Source: Kiritimatiellia bacterium (GTDB lineage: Bacteria > Verrucomicrobiota > Kiritimatiellia > JAAZAB01). From it: a stretch of 50,229 nucleotides of DNA. A program made the translations under genes and the position numbers. How positions within the stretch are numbered: the first letter of the stretch is position 1; the number at the start of each line of letters is the position of its first letter. This document shows positions 7,164-15,891 of the stretch, piece after piece. The notes under the pieces are model-generated. The model saw only the letters and a program-made list of their open reading frames with translations. It was not told the DNA's origin and ran no database searches. The DNA is taken from positions 1 through 50,229 of the forward strand of contig JAQUMN010000027.1 of assembly GCA_028718125.1 (NCBI GenBank), read 5' to 3'.

Positions 7164-8479
7164 TGTCTATTCATCCAACAGTCACGGCCGAATACGAGCG
7201 CCTGGTCGAGCAAGATTACCGGCGGAACCTGACGGCCATCGTGAGCTGGGAGTTCCTGTGGGGACTTGGACTGCCGTTTGCCCTGTTTTCCACATTCATA
7301 CCCGCCTACCTTGGCGCGATGAACGCCCCGAAGGCGCTGATTGGTTTTATTTTATCATTCCCGCCCATCTTTTCGGCAGGCCAGATCCTGATGAGTTACC
7401 TGATTCCCGCCAAAAAACGACTGGCGATTTATCGCGTGGTTATAACCGTTTCGACCGTGCCCTGGCTGATGTATTCCGTGGCAGCGTTTTTTTGGGGACA
7501 TACATGGCCGCATTGGTTTCATTTTGCGGCCTTTACGCTCGTGCAAATCATGTTTATCGGCACGTGCTACCTGTTAACCTCGGTTTATTGGGAGATCATG
7601 ACGGACAATATCCCGCCCCGCAAGCGCGGGCGGCTGTTTGGCCTGCGCATGCTTGGCATCGGCTTGCCGGTCCTGCTCACGGGTTATGTTGCCGCCCGGG
7701 TGCTGGCGCACTGGGAGCCGCCGCGTAATTTTCAGATGGCCTTTGTGATCGGCACGGCGGTGTATATCCTGTCATGCGCAATGTTGTGGAAAATCCGCGA
7801 TCATATCAATCCTGAGCATGAATGCCCGTCGGATCACTCCGCTGTGCCTTTTGGGCGTTATCTACAGAATACATTTCGCGCGCTTTGGCAGGATCCCAAC
7901 TACCGGATTTTCATTTTCTTCATGTTTTTGCTCTCTATGGCCATCAATTGCGCCCCTTTTATGGTTGACGCTGCGCGGACCCAGTTGCATGTTTCGTCCC
8001 AGGCCCAGGGGGGGTTTAGCATCGCTTTTCTTATCGCCAGCATGTGCTTAGGCTGGCTGATCGGCCTGTTGGCCGACCGTTTCGGTTACCGGCTCATTGG
8101 CGGCGTCATCGGCGGAATGATGGCAAGCGCTTTTTTGATCTGCCTGGTGGCCCACCGGGTCGAATGGTGGTACGTAGCCTACGGCATTTACGCGGTTGCC
8201 GCCAATTCGATCCTGATGCTCCTGTGCAACATGAGCGCGGAGCTGTGCCCGCAGGAACCGCCCAACCGGCTTGTTGCAATCGGCAACATTCTGATGGCGG
8301 GCTTTGTGATGCTGGCCACGACGCTCAGCGGCTGGGTTGTTGACCAGGTCGGCTCGTACCAGCCGATTTTTATCGCCAACCTGATTTTGAGCCTCGTGGT
8401 GGTGATGGGATTCGGCTTCATTGTGCGTGAACCGCGCAGTGGCCGCCTGTATACCCTCACCATTGCGCCCCACAATTAA
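7163..8479 (+). CDS. Major facilitator superfamily transporter
   Basis: 438 residues with about twelve hydrophobic segments, for example LPFALFSTFIPAYLGAM, FIFFMFLLSMAI and LILSLVVVMGFGFI. The loop after helix 2 has an MFS-like position (SYLIPAKKR). The loop PPRKRGRLFGLRMLGIG and the repeat-equivalent GLLADRFGYR are typical of the superfamily. The substrate cannot be read from the sequence. The start overlaps the waaA stop by one base (TAATG), so the two are co-translated. A link to envelope or lipid export is possible but only inferred from this pairing. Confidence 0.85.
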   Translation: MSIHPTVTAEYERLVEQDYRRNLTAIVSWEFLWGLGLPFALFSTFIPAYLGAMNAPKALIGFILSFPPIFSAGQILMSYLIPAKKRLAIYRVVITVSTVPWLMYSVAAFFWGHTWPHWFHFAAFTLVQIMFIGTCYLLTSVYWEIMTDNIPPRKRGRLFGLRMLGIGLPVLLTGYVAARVLAHWEPPRNFQMAFVIGTAVYILSCAMLWKIRDHINPEHECPSDHSAVPFGRYLQNTFRALWQDPNYRIFIFFMFLLSMAINCAPFMVDAARTQLHVSSQAQGGFSIAFLIASMCLGWLIGLLADRFGYRLIGGVIGGMMASAFLICLVAHRVEWWYVAYGIYAVAANSILMLLCNMSAELCPQEPPNRLVAIGNILMAGFVMLATTLSGWVVDQVGSYQPIFIANLILSLVVVMGFGFIVREPRSGRLYTLTIAPHN

Positions 8480-8541
8480 GGGCGGGAGGATGGGCCCGAC
8501 TTTTACGGCCGAGGCATGAAAATACTTGAGGACAAAAATCC

Positions 8542-8570
8542 TTGAGGACCTTGCGCGTGAGGGCTACAAT
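8542..8570 (+). promoter_or_regulatory. Sigma-70-type promoter for the Wzz-like gene
   Basis: TTGAGG at 8542-8547 and TACAAT at 8565-8570 are separated by 17 nt. The predicted start of transcription is near 8577, giving a leader of about 100 nt. Just upstream, CTTGAGGA occurs twice (8525 and 8541 region). The rest of 8480-8679 shows no gene. Confidence 0.65.
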
Positions 8571-8679
8571 ACACTGTGACCATATATTCGTGGCTTTTCA
8601 AGCAGGTGAAAAAGCCGCGCGGGAATAGAAATAATATTTTTCAAAGCTGTTATGCATGCAACATTAAAGGAGAAATATT

Positions 8680-9795
8680 ATGTCAGCCGAAAAACAGCAA
8701 AATTTCGCGGAAACTCAACCCGTTAGCGCGTCGGGTACGGAGCTTCCCCCGCAGGAAGAGTTCCTGTCACTGCGCGACATCCTGGCGATGATTCTCCGGC
8801 ACCGATGGGCGATTTTACTGTTTGTTCTTCTATCCACGCTGGCGGCGGGTATTTTCTTCATAACCCGCCCGCAGCAATATAAGGCTGAAGGTTACCTGCA
8901 GGTCATTTACCCGGTGTCCCCGGAAGGCCGCGTGGACAAGGAATTGTTCGAAAACATAATCGCCTCGCATCTGCAGAAAGCTTCCTCGGCCTATATCGCC
9001 ATGAATGTGGCCGCTCAACTGAGTAAGCAGGGCTTTCAAACCACACCCTTTGAGTTGGAAAAGCAAGTCAAAATTACGCGCCCGGCCAAGACCGATCTTA
9101 TCTGCCTGGTAGGCGAGGCAACGTCGACCGATAAGGCGCTGTTAATCATGCGGCTGTGGATCCGGGAATACCTGACAAGCATTCAAAAAAACAATATTTA
9201 TGCGGCATTATTCCAAGCTCGCAGTCTGTTGAAGCAATCTCAGTGCAGCCTTATGGAAAAACAGGCGACGGCGAACCACATGAGGGAGCAGGTTGCTAAA
9301 TCGTCGCCCTTGATTACGCTTTCGCGCTCTGTGGATGATCGCCAACTATTGAGCGAACTGTCGCAAAAAGCGGCGCCTGATCCTGAAGCGTTTAAAAAAA
9401 TGTCTGAAATTCACATATTGAGCCAGGAACAAAGCAAGGAATATATCGATCTGAAGAAGGCAATGCTTGAAACCGAACAAAAATTGTCGGAAGTCCTGGG
9501 CCGGCGTAACCTATATCAGGAAGTGGTGCGGCTTCTTGAGAAGAAAATAGCGTTAAACGGCGCTTATCAAGAGGATACAGCGGCATTGACCAATGCGTCC
9601 CTCTCAGAGCCCGAGCTTTATATCAACATATTGATGAAAAACAGTGAGATCGTCCAATATGGCGAGCCGGGCCTGATTTTGTCCGCGCGCGGAGCGCTCA
9701 AGAAAACGGGATTGTTTTTCCTGATGTCGCTGGGGTTAGCCTGTTTATGCGCCTTCATCTACGAGTGGGGCAAGGGACTTTTGTCATCCCGGTAG
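8680..9795 (+). CDS. Wzz-like polysaccharide chain-length/co-polymerase membrane protein
   Basis: 371 residues with an SD (AAAGGAG) before ATG 8680. The topology is that of polysaccharide co-polymerases. A cytoplasmic N-terminus is followed by one membrane helix at about 43-61 (WAILLFVLLSTLAAGIFFI), a large periplasmic part with coiled-coil-like helices around 200-270, and a second helix at about 343-362 (LFFLMSLGLACLCAFI). There is no C-terminal tyrosine-kinase domain (no Walker motifs). Such proteins set O-antigen or exopolysaccharide chain length or link export. No glycosyltransferase cluster is nearby, so its partner system is unknown. Confidence 0.7.
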   Translation: MSAEKQQNFAETQPVSASGTELPPQEEFLSLRDILAMILRHRWAILLFVLLSTLAAGIFFITRPQQYKAEGYLQVIYPVSPEGRVDKELFENIIASHLQKASSAYIAMNVAAQLSKQGFQTTPFELEKQVKITRPAKTDLICLVGEATSTDKALLIMRLWIREYLTSIQKNNIYAALFQARSLLKQSQCSLMEKQATANHMREQVAKSSPLITLSRSVDDRQLLSELSQKAAPDPEAFKKMSEIHILSQEQSKEYIDLKKAMLETEQKLSEVLGRRNLYQEVVRLLEKKIALNGAYQEDTAALTNASLSEPELYINILMKNSEIVQYGEPGLILSARGALKKTGLFFLMSLGLACLCAFIYEWGKGLLSSR

Positions 9796-9931
9796 AGACA
9801 AGTCAATCCCAATGGCCTCCGCCCGCATGGGCGCAGCGCTACCCTCTACCTTCGAAGCGCCAGGCTCCGCGGAGGAAAACCGGCAGAGCATGGCGTAAAG
9901 TGTGCCCCGGCGTGTCCGGGTCATTTCGCGC

Positions 9932-12691
9932 TTATTTGCCGCGTTTGGCGTTGATGGCAGACTGGGCAGCTGCCAGCCGGGCAATCGGCACACGGAACGG
10001 GCTGCAACTCACATAGGTCAGCCCGGCCTTGAAGCAAAACTCGACCGAGGCCGGGTCGCCGCCCTGTTCGCCGCAGATGCCGATTTTCATGCCCTTGCGC
10101 GTCTTGCGCCCTTTCCGGACCGCCATTTCGATCAATTGTCCGATGCCTTCCTGGTCAATGGTTTGGAAGGGATCGGCGGCCAGGATTTTTTTCTCCAGAT
10201 AGTCGTTCATGAAGCCGCCGATATCATCGCGGCTGAATCCGAAGCCCATCTGCGAGAGGTCATTCGTGCCGAACGAGAAGAACTCGGCTTCTTCGGCCAT
10301 CTTATCGGCCGTGAGGCACGCGCGCGGGATTTCAACCATTGTGCCGTAGGCGTGCGGGATGTTTTTTATGTTCATCTTGGCAAGCACTTCGGCATAAACC
10401 TTCAGGCAGAGCGCCTTCTGGTCGCGCAATTCGCGCACGTCGCAGGTCACCGGCACCATGATTTCCGGTTTGCATTTCTTGCCGGCCTTGATGAGTTCCG
10501 CCGCCGCCTCGAAGATCGCGCGCACCTGCATTTCGGTGACTTCCGGATAGGTGACGCCTAAGCGCACCCCGCGGTGCCCCATCATCGGGTTGGACTCGTG
10601 CAACTGGTCGCCGCGCTTCTGGATTTCCTCTATTGTAATTCCGAGGCTGTTGGCCAGGTCACGCTGTTTTTCCTCGCTCTGCGGAACGAACTCGTGCAGG
10701 GGCGGATCGAGCAGGCGGATGGTGACTGGCAGACCTTCCATCGCTTCCAGGGTGCTCTTGATTGAGACCTTCACGAACGGGAATAGCTCGGCAAGAGCTT
10801 TCCGGCGCTCGTCGGACGTCTTGCTGAGAATCATCTTGCGCAGGAGGAAGAGCGGCTGGTCACTGCCCTTGCCGTAGAACATGTGCTCGGTGCGGAAGAG
10901 CCCGATGCCTTCGGCGCCGAAAGCGCGGGCAATCTTGGCATCGGAAGGCGTATCCGCGTTGGCGCGCACGCCCATTGTCCGGAACTTGTCCACGATCTTC
11001 ATGAAGTGCTGAAAACGCGGATTTTCCGAGGCATCAATCATCGCAAGCGCTCCGGCATACACGTAGCCCCGGGTCCCGTTCAGCGTGAAGAAATCGCCTT
11101 CCTTGAACGTCTGGCCGGCGACGGTCACGGTCTTGGCTTCCGCGTTAACGTGCAAAGCCCCGGCGCCGACGATGCAGCACTTGCCCCAGCCGCGCGCCAC
11201 GAGTGCCGCGTGGCTGGTCATGCCGCCGCGCGCCGTCAAAATACCCACGGCCGCCTGCATGCCTTCCACGTCCTCCGGGTTCGTTTCCTCGCGGACGAGA
11301 ATGACTTTTTTCCCGGCCTTGACCCATTCCGTGGCAGCCGCGGCGGTGAACACGATCTGGCCCACGGCCCCGCCTGGGCCGGCGGGCAGGCCCTTGGCCA
11401 GCACCTGGGCGCTTTTTTCAGCGGTGGGGCTGACGATCGGATGCAGGAGTTCGTCCAACTGGGCGGGCGAAACCCGCCGGACGGCTTCCGAAGCGGAGAT
11501 TAATTTTTCGGCCACCATGTCCATGGCCATATTCAAGGCTGCCGTGCCCGTGCGTTTACCCACGCGGCATTGCAGCATATAGAGCTTGCCGTCCTGGATT
11601 GTGAACTCGATATCCTGCATGTCATGGTAATGCTTTTCGAGTTTCTTCTGGATGCCGTCGAGTTCGCGGTACAGCGCCGGCATGGCTTTTTCAAGCGAGT
11701 CCAGATGCAGGTTCTGCTCATTCTTGGTGGCTTCGTTCAGCGGGCTGGGCGTGCGCGTGCCGGCCACGACGTCTTCGCCCTGGGCGTTAACCAGCCATTC
11801 GCCATAAAATTTGTGTTCGCCGGTGGCGGGGTTGCGGCTGAAGGCCACGCCGGTGGCCGAGGTGTTGCCCATGTTGCCGAAGACCATGGCCTGGACGTTG
11901 ACCGCCGTGCCCCACTCGTCGGGAATGCTCTCGATGCGCCGGTAGGAGATGGCGCGTTTGCCGTTCCAGCTCTTGAACACGGCGCCAATGCCGCCCCACA
12001 ACTGTGCACGAGCGTCATCGGGGAACGGCCGGCCCAGCACCTGCTGGACGCGTTTCTTGAATTCTTCGACCAGGACCTTGAGGTCGGCGGCGGTCAGGTC
12101 CGTGTCAGCCTTGTAGCCTTTCTGCTGCTTGACCGTATTGAGCATTTCGTCCAACTGCTTGCGGATGCCCTTGCCTTCGGCCGGCTCGAGGCCTTCGGCC
12201 TTTTCCATGACGACGTCGGAATACATCATGATCAGGCGTCGATAAGCGTCATAAACGAACCGTTCGTTTTGCGTTTTGGCAATGAGGCCGGGAATTGTGC
12301 GCGAGCAGATCCCCACGTTGAGGACCGTTTCCATCATGCCGGGCATGGATTTGCGCGCGCCGGAGCGGCAGGATACAAGCAGGGGGTTGGTAAGATCGCC
12401 GAACTTCATGCCCATCAGTGTTTCCGTCTTGGCCAGCGCCGCTTCGACTTCCTTTTTGAGGCTGGCGGGGAAGTTGGATTTATTCTTGAAGAAATCCACG
12501 CAGCATTCGGTGCTGATGGCAAAACCGGCGGGAACCGGCAGCCCCAGCAGGCACATTTCCGCCAGGTTGGCGCCCTTGCCGCCGAGCAGGTTCTTCATGC
12601 CGGCGTTGCCCTGGGTGTTTTTACGGCCGGGCCCGAACAAATACACGTATTTCTTGGCCTTGATGGTTTTCGCGGACTTCTTGGCTGGCAT
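9932..12691 (-). CDS. ppdK: Pyruvate, phosphate dikinase
   Basis: 919 residues. It interconverts pyruvate + ATP + Pi with PEP + AMP + PPi. The N-terminal ATP-grasp domain begins NLLGGKGANLAEMCLLGLPVP and includes SCRSGARKSMPGMM. The swivelling domain has the catalytic His in GGMTSHAALVARGWGK. The C-terminal PEP/pyruvate barrel has GLFRTEHMFYG, NPMMGHRGVRLG, PEIMVPV, ACLTADKMAEEA, SFGTNDLSQM and GICGEQGGD. All expected parts are present. It has its own promoter and SD (AAGGAGAATCC). PPi linkage with the membrane pyrophosphatase and acetyl-CoA synthetase in this window is notable. Confidence 0.97.
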   Translation of the reverse strand: MPAKKSAKTIKAKKYVYLFGPGRKNTQGNAGMKNLLGGKGANLAEMCLLGLPVPAGFAISTECCVDFFKNKSNFPASLKKEVEAALAKTETLMGMKFGDLTNPLLVSCRSGARKSMPGMMETVLNVGICSRTIPGLIAKTQNERFVYDAYRRLIMMYSDVVMEKAEGLEPAEGKGIRKQLDEMLNTVKQQKGYKADTDLTAADLKVLVEEFKKRVQQVLGRPFPDDARAQLWGGIGAVFKSWNGKRAISYRRIESIPDEWGTAVNVQAMVFGNMGNTSATGVAFSRNPATGEHKFYGEWLVNAQGEDVVAGTRTPSPLNEATKNEQNLHLDSLEKAMPALYRELDGIQKKLEKHYHDMQDIEFTIQDGKLYMLQCRVGKRTGTAALNMAMDMVAEKLISASEAVRRVSPAQLDELLHPIVSPTAEKSAQVLAKGLPAGPGGAVGQIVFTAAAATEWVKAGKKVILVREETNPEDVEGMQAAVGILTARGGMTSHAALVARGWGKCCIVGAGALHVNAEAKTVTVAGQTFKEGDFFTLNGTRGYVYAGALAMIDASENPRFQHFMKIVDKFRTMGVRANADTPSDAKIARAFGAEGIGLFRTEHMFYGKGSDQPLFLLRKMILSKTSDERRKALAELFPFVKVSIKSTLEAMEGLPVTIRLLDPPLHEFVPQSEEKQRDLANSLGITIEEIQKRGDQLHESNPMMGHRGVRLGVTYPEVTEMQVRAIFEAAAELIKAGKKCKPEIMVPVTCDVRELRDQKALCLKVYAEVLAKMNIKNIPHAYGTMVEIPRACLTADKMAEEAEFFSFGTNDLSQMGFGFSRDDIGGFMNDYLEKKILAADPFQTIDQEGIGQLIEMAVRKGRKTRKGMKIGICGEQGGDPASVEFCFKAGLTYVSCSPFRVPIARLAAAQSAINAKRGK

Positions 12692-12742
12692 GGTTGGATT
12701 CTCCTTGAATAATCGGGTTTTCCGGATTGCACGAAGCGGTGA

Positions 12743-12770
12743 AGATTAGCAGGTCGAGATCGGCTGTCAA
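12743..12770 (-). promoter_or_regulatory. Sigma-70-type promoter for ppdK
   Basis: On the minus strand, TTGACA (12770-12765) is followed after 16 nt by TAATCT (12748-12743). It lies 52 nt upstream of the ppdK ATG. Confidence 0.65.
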
Positions 12771-12774
12771 TGAT

Positions 12775-12832
12775 GAAAAAAAACCGGTGTCCCGAATCCC
12801 GACTCTCCAGGAGGTCAGGATCAGGACACCGG
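12775..12832 (-). terminator. Rho-independent terminator of the prepilin-like gene
   Basis: On the minus strand a perfect 9-bp stem, CCGGTGTCC (12832-12824) with GGACACCGG (12792-12784), is followed by eight T residues. It lies just past the stop of the prepilin-like gene and before the ppdK promoter. The loop is long (31 nt). Confidence 0.75.
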
Positions 12833-12864
12833 CGAAGATTATTTGCGCGCTGACAGGCGCTAAA

Positions 12865-13533
12865 TTAATACTTCATAATATTGGCCGGGTTGCCGCTGAA
12901 GGCGTTCGTGACGATAGGGTTAGTGATGTAGGTTCCGCCGCCCAGCACGTTCGTGCAATCCACCCACATCCCTTGCCCGGCCACTTTCACTATATTGCCG
13001 CCCTGAGGTTTTTTGTCGTAATAAGTTAATTCTTTTGGACTTTGGCAATGATTAATTCCCCAGTTGGTGAGTCCCGCTGCACCGGCAATGGAGTCCGGTC
13101 CGTTCATGTCGCAGATAATGATTTTGTCGCCCTGGTCGGAGGAGCGGCTGGAGAAATAATTGTAACTACTGTTGGAAGAATTTACTTCCCCGAGCGTGGC
13201 GGCGGGTTTAAGGCCGAAATTTCCGGCGGCGGTCGGGCAAATGAACATTTCCGGCGTAATCCCGCCTTCTCTGGTAATGGCGCCATCGACTCCGGCCAAG
13301 TGGCCGGTGGGGAAGGTCGGGCGGAAAGAGTCGGACGGATTCAGGCCCCAGGCCGAAATAGTTTTCCAGATGCCGTTTTGGTTTGAGAGGCAGTTCACGC
13401 GGCGGGCTTTTTCCCGCACAGCGCCCAGGTTGGGCAGGAGCAAGCCGGCCAGAAGGGCGATAATGGCGATAACCACCAGCAGTTCCACAAGGGTGAACGC
13501 GCGTTTCGAAATCCTTCGCCAGATGCATTTCAT
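12865..13533 (-). CDS. Prepilin-type N-terminal cleavage/methylation domain protein (pseudopilin)
   Basis: 222 residues from ATG 13533, with SD GGAGG 9-13 nt upstream. The type III signal peptide is [21 protein letters not shown]: basic leader, cleavage after Ala12, Phe1, Glu5, then a hydrophobic helix. A globular C-terminal domain follows, rich in Gly, Asn and Ser, with a few Cys. Such proteins are numerous in Planctomycetes, Verrucomicrobia and Lentisphaerae-like genomes, usually with DUF1559-like tails. No secretion machinery lies nearby. It has its own terminator downstream, so it is probably monocistronic. The precise role (type II secretion, pilus or surface protein) is not visible. Confidence 0.85.
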   Translation of the reverse strand: MKCIWRRISKRAFTLVELLVVIAIIALLAGLLLPNLGAVREKARRVNCLSNQNGIWKTISAWGLNPSDSFRPTFPTGHLAGVDGAITREGGITPEMFICPTAAGNFGLKPAATLGEVNSSNSSYNYFSSRSSDQGDKIIICDMNGPDSIAGAAGLTNWGINHCQSPKELTYYDKKPQGGNIVKVAGQGMWVDCTNVLGGGTYITNPIVTNAFSGNPANIMKY

Positions 13534-13582
13534 GATGTCTTCCTCCTCAAGGTTGGTTCCAACGGCCCGCATTTTCAGTGGC

Positions 13583-13611
13583 TTGACTCAGCGTTAATTT
13601 GCTTCTAATAA
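13583..13611 (+). promoter_or_regulatory. Sigma-70-type promoter for queA
   Basis: TTGACT (13583-13588) and TAATAA (13606-13611) are separated by 17 nt, close to consensus, 44 nt upstream of the queA ATG. On the opposite strand of the same AT-rich segment, TTGATT-17-TTAACG could serve the divergent prepilin-like gene. Confidence 0.7.
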
Positions 13612-13654
13612 AATAATCAACCGTTTATTGTAAGTCAACAGATATTTTCATATC

Positions 13655-14698
13655 ATGAAAACCTCCGAATTTTACTATTCCCTGCCGCCGGAGCTTATTG
13701 CCCAGCAACCTTCCTACGACCGCGCCCAAGCCCGGATGATGGTTATCCGGCGCGCCACGGGAACATTCGATCACCGGCGGGTGGCCGATCTCCCGGCGTT
13801 TCTCCGCCCGGGCGATCTGCTGGTGGTAAATGATACGCGCGTCATTCCCGCGCGCCTGTATGGTCAAAAGGCCGGCACCGGCGGGCACGTGGAAATTCTG
13901 CTGATCGAGGAAATAGCGCCCGGCATCTGGGATGCGCTTCTGCGCGCCCGCCATTCGAAACCAGGCGCCCGCTTTGACCTGGCCGGAGGCCAGGTACAGG
14001 CGGAAATCCTGGCGGTGAAGGACGAAGGACGCGTGACGCTCCGGCTCCAGCACGAGCGTCCGCTCTTCGATATCCTCGAAACAGACGGAGTGCCGCCCCT
14101 GCCGCCTTACATCAAGCGAGCGTCCGCCAATGCCTTGCAACGCGCTGCAGACCGCGACCGTTATCAGACCATTTATGCCCGTAATCCCGGCGCCGTGGCC
14201 GCGCCGACGGCCGGCCTGCACTTTACCGGGGCGCTTTTAGAAACACTGGAACAGCAGGGTGTCCGCCGCGCCGCCTTAACGCTTCACGTCGGGCCGGGCA
14301 CGTTCAAGCCGGTAACCGTTGCCGAAGTGGAGCAGCACCGGATGGATGCGGAGCGCTACACCGTGCCGGACCTCACGGCGCAGCTCATTCGCACAACCCG
14401 AGAGGCCAAGGGGAGGATTGTTGCGGTTGGCAGCACCGTTGTGCGCACGCTGGAAACCGTGGCGGCGGAACGCGGTACAGTGACTGCCGCGCAGGGCCGT
14501 AGCGACCTGTTCATTTACCCGCCCTATATGTTCCGGGTGGTGGATGCGCTCCTGACCAATTTCCACCTGCCGGCTTCCAGCCTGCTGATGATGGTCAGCG
14601 CCCTGGCCGGACGAGAATTGATCATGCGCGCATACTCGGAGGCGATTCGGGAACGCTACCGGTTTTACAGCTACGGCGACTGCATGCTGATCCTCTGA
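13655..14698 (+). CDS. queA: S-adenosylmethionine:tRNA ribosyltransferase-isomerase
   Basis: 347 residues, full length. It converts preQ1 in the wobble position of tRNA to epoxyqueuosine using SAM as ribosyl donor. Visible landmarks are FYYSLPPELIAQQP, DRAQARMMV, FLRPGDLLVVNDTRVIPARL, GGHVEILL, DGVPPLPPYIKR, RYQTIYA, AAPTAGLHFT, HVGPGTFKPV, HRMDAERY, VGSTVVRTLE, TNFHLPASSLLMMVSAL and FYSYGDCMLI. It is a single gene behind its own promoter and convergent with pta. Confidence 0.97.
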   Translation: MKTSEFYYSLPPELIAQQPSYDRAQARMMVIRRATGTFDHRRVADLPAFLRPGDLLVVNDTRVIPARLYGQKAGTGGHVEILLIEEIAPGIWDALLRARHSKPGARFDLAGGQVQAEILAVKDEGRVTLRLQHERPLFDILETDGVPPLPPYIKRASANALQRAADRDRYQTIYARNPGAVAAPTAGLHFTGALLETLEQQGVRRAALTLHVGPGTFKPVTVAEVEQHRMDAERYTVPDLTAQLIRTTREAKGRIVAVGSTVVRTLETVAAERGTVTAAQGRSDLFIYPPYMFRVVDALLTNFHLPASSLLMMVSALAGRELIMRAYSEAIRERYRFYSYGDCMLIL

Positions 14699-14776
14699 AG
14701 AATTGCGGATTACTGATTGCTGATTGCAGAGTGTGGGAAAAGTTCCAATCCAAGTGCTATTCCGTAATTTATATTC

Positions 14777-15799
14777 TTAAGGTGTCCATTCGGTGATCGC
14801 GGCGACGGCGGCGCAATCCACGATGTCATCGGCGGAACAGCCGCGGGACACATCGTTGAACGGGCGGCGCAAGCCCTGTACCAGCGGGCCGATGGCGGTG
14901 GCGCCGGCCAGCCGCTCGGTGGCTTTGTACATCGTGTTGCCGCAGTTGAGGTCCGGGAAGATGAGCACATTACATCGTCCGGCGATGGCGGAATTCGGCG
15001 CTTTCTTGGCGGCCACGTCGGGGATGACGGCGGCATCGAACTGGAATTCGCCGTCAATTTTCAGTTCCGGCGCCAGGGCTTGAGCCTTGGCGGTGGCCGC
15101 GATCACCTTATCCACGATCGGGTCCTTGGCGGAGCCTTTCGTGGAACAACTGATCATGCCAACGCGCGGCTCGTCGCCGGTGAGCGTCTGATAAGTGCGC
15201 GCCGTGGTAACCGCAATTTCGGCCAGTTGATCGGCGGTGGGGTTGATGTTGAGCCCGCAGTCGGCGTAAAAGAGCGCCCCGTTGAATCCCCAACGCGGAT
15301 CGCGCATCTGCATGATGAAACAGGACGAGGCGATCTTGATGCCGGGCGCGGTTTTGAAGAGCTGGAGCGCCGGCCGGGTTTTAGAGGCGGTATCGTGGTT
15401 GTAGCCCTTGGGATTGCCGCCGCCGGAAACATACCCGTGGGCGTCGCCCGTGCAGACCATTGCCGCTGCGAAGACGCAGGTATCATTGATCCATGCGCGT
15501 GCTTGCTCCTCGGTCAACCCCTTGGCCTTGCGGAGCTCAACGAGCTTCGCGATGTAGTCGTTCAGGCGCGGGTGTTTGAGCACATCCGCCAGCTCGATTC
15601 CGTCCGGCGCAACCCGGTTCGCGCGGGCCAGCTTAAGGATAGACTCGGCGCTTCCCACCAGGACGGGCCGGGCATACCCCGTTTGGACCAGCTTGGCGGC
15701 CGCCTGCAGGTTGCGGATATCGTCGCTTTCCGTCAGGCAAATCTTGCGGTTGAGCGACTTTGCTTTGCTCCGAATGCGCTCCAATACGGTTTCCGGCAT
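14777..15799 (-). CDS. pta: Phosphate acetyltransferase
   Basis: 340 residues. It interconverts acetyl-CoA + Pi with acetyl phosphate + CoA. This is the short (class I) form, without the N-terminal regulatory domains of the E. coli protein. Motifs are ICLTESDD, CTGDAHGYVSGG, SSCFIM, FADCGLNINPTADQLAEIA (here FYADCG...), MISCSTKGSAK, DGEFQFDAA and NVLIFPDLNCGNTMYK. SD AAGGAAC precedes ATG 15799. It follows ackA on the same strand after 92 nt, forming an ackA-pta pair for ATP-yielding acetate formation. Confidence 0.96.
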   Translation of the reverse strand: MPETVLERIRSKAKSLNRKICLTESDDIRNLQAAAKLVQTGYARPVLVGSAESILKLARANRVAPDGIELADVLKHPRLNDYIAKLVELRKAKGLTEEQARAWINDTCVFAAAMVCTGDAHGYVSGGGNPKGYNHDTASKTRPALQLFKTAPGIKIASSCFIMQMRDPRWGFNGALFYADCGLNINPTADQLAEIAVTTARTYQTLTGDEPRVGMISCSTKGSAKDPIVDKVIAATAKAQALAPELKIDGEFQFDAAVIPDVAAKKAPNSAIAGRCNVLIFPDLNCGNTMYKATERLAGATAIGPLVQGLRRPFNDVSRGCSADDIVDCAAVAAITEWTP

Positions 15800-15843
15800 G
15801 ATTGATGTTCCTTAATTAAGCGTATAGGAATTTTCAATGTTTA

Positions 15844-15868
15844 TTCCCTCTCCCCCGGGAGAGGGGAA
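15844..15868 (-). other. Hairpin between ackA and pta
   Basis: A perfect 9-bp stem, CCCTCTCCC (15846-15854) with GGGAGAGGG (15857-15865), has a 2-nt loop. No U-tract follows. It may tune ackA/pta stoichiometry or be a copy of the common CCCTCTCCC intergenic repeat. Confidence 0.5.
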
Positions 15869-15891
15869 ATAGTTGCGACCAAAATCCGCAA

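Noticed and set aside
9903..9931. Possible bidirectional terminator (CCCGG-CGTGT-CCGGG) between wzz-like and ppdK genes
   Set aside because: Five-bp stem without a T-tract on either strand; too weak to call.
11570..12712. 380-codon plus-strand ORF opposite ppdK
   Set aside because: Shadow of the ppdK reading frame; no SD, no recognisable motif, and ppdK is unmistakable.
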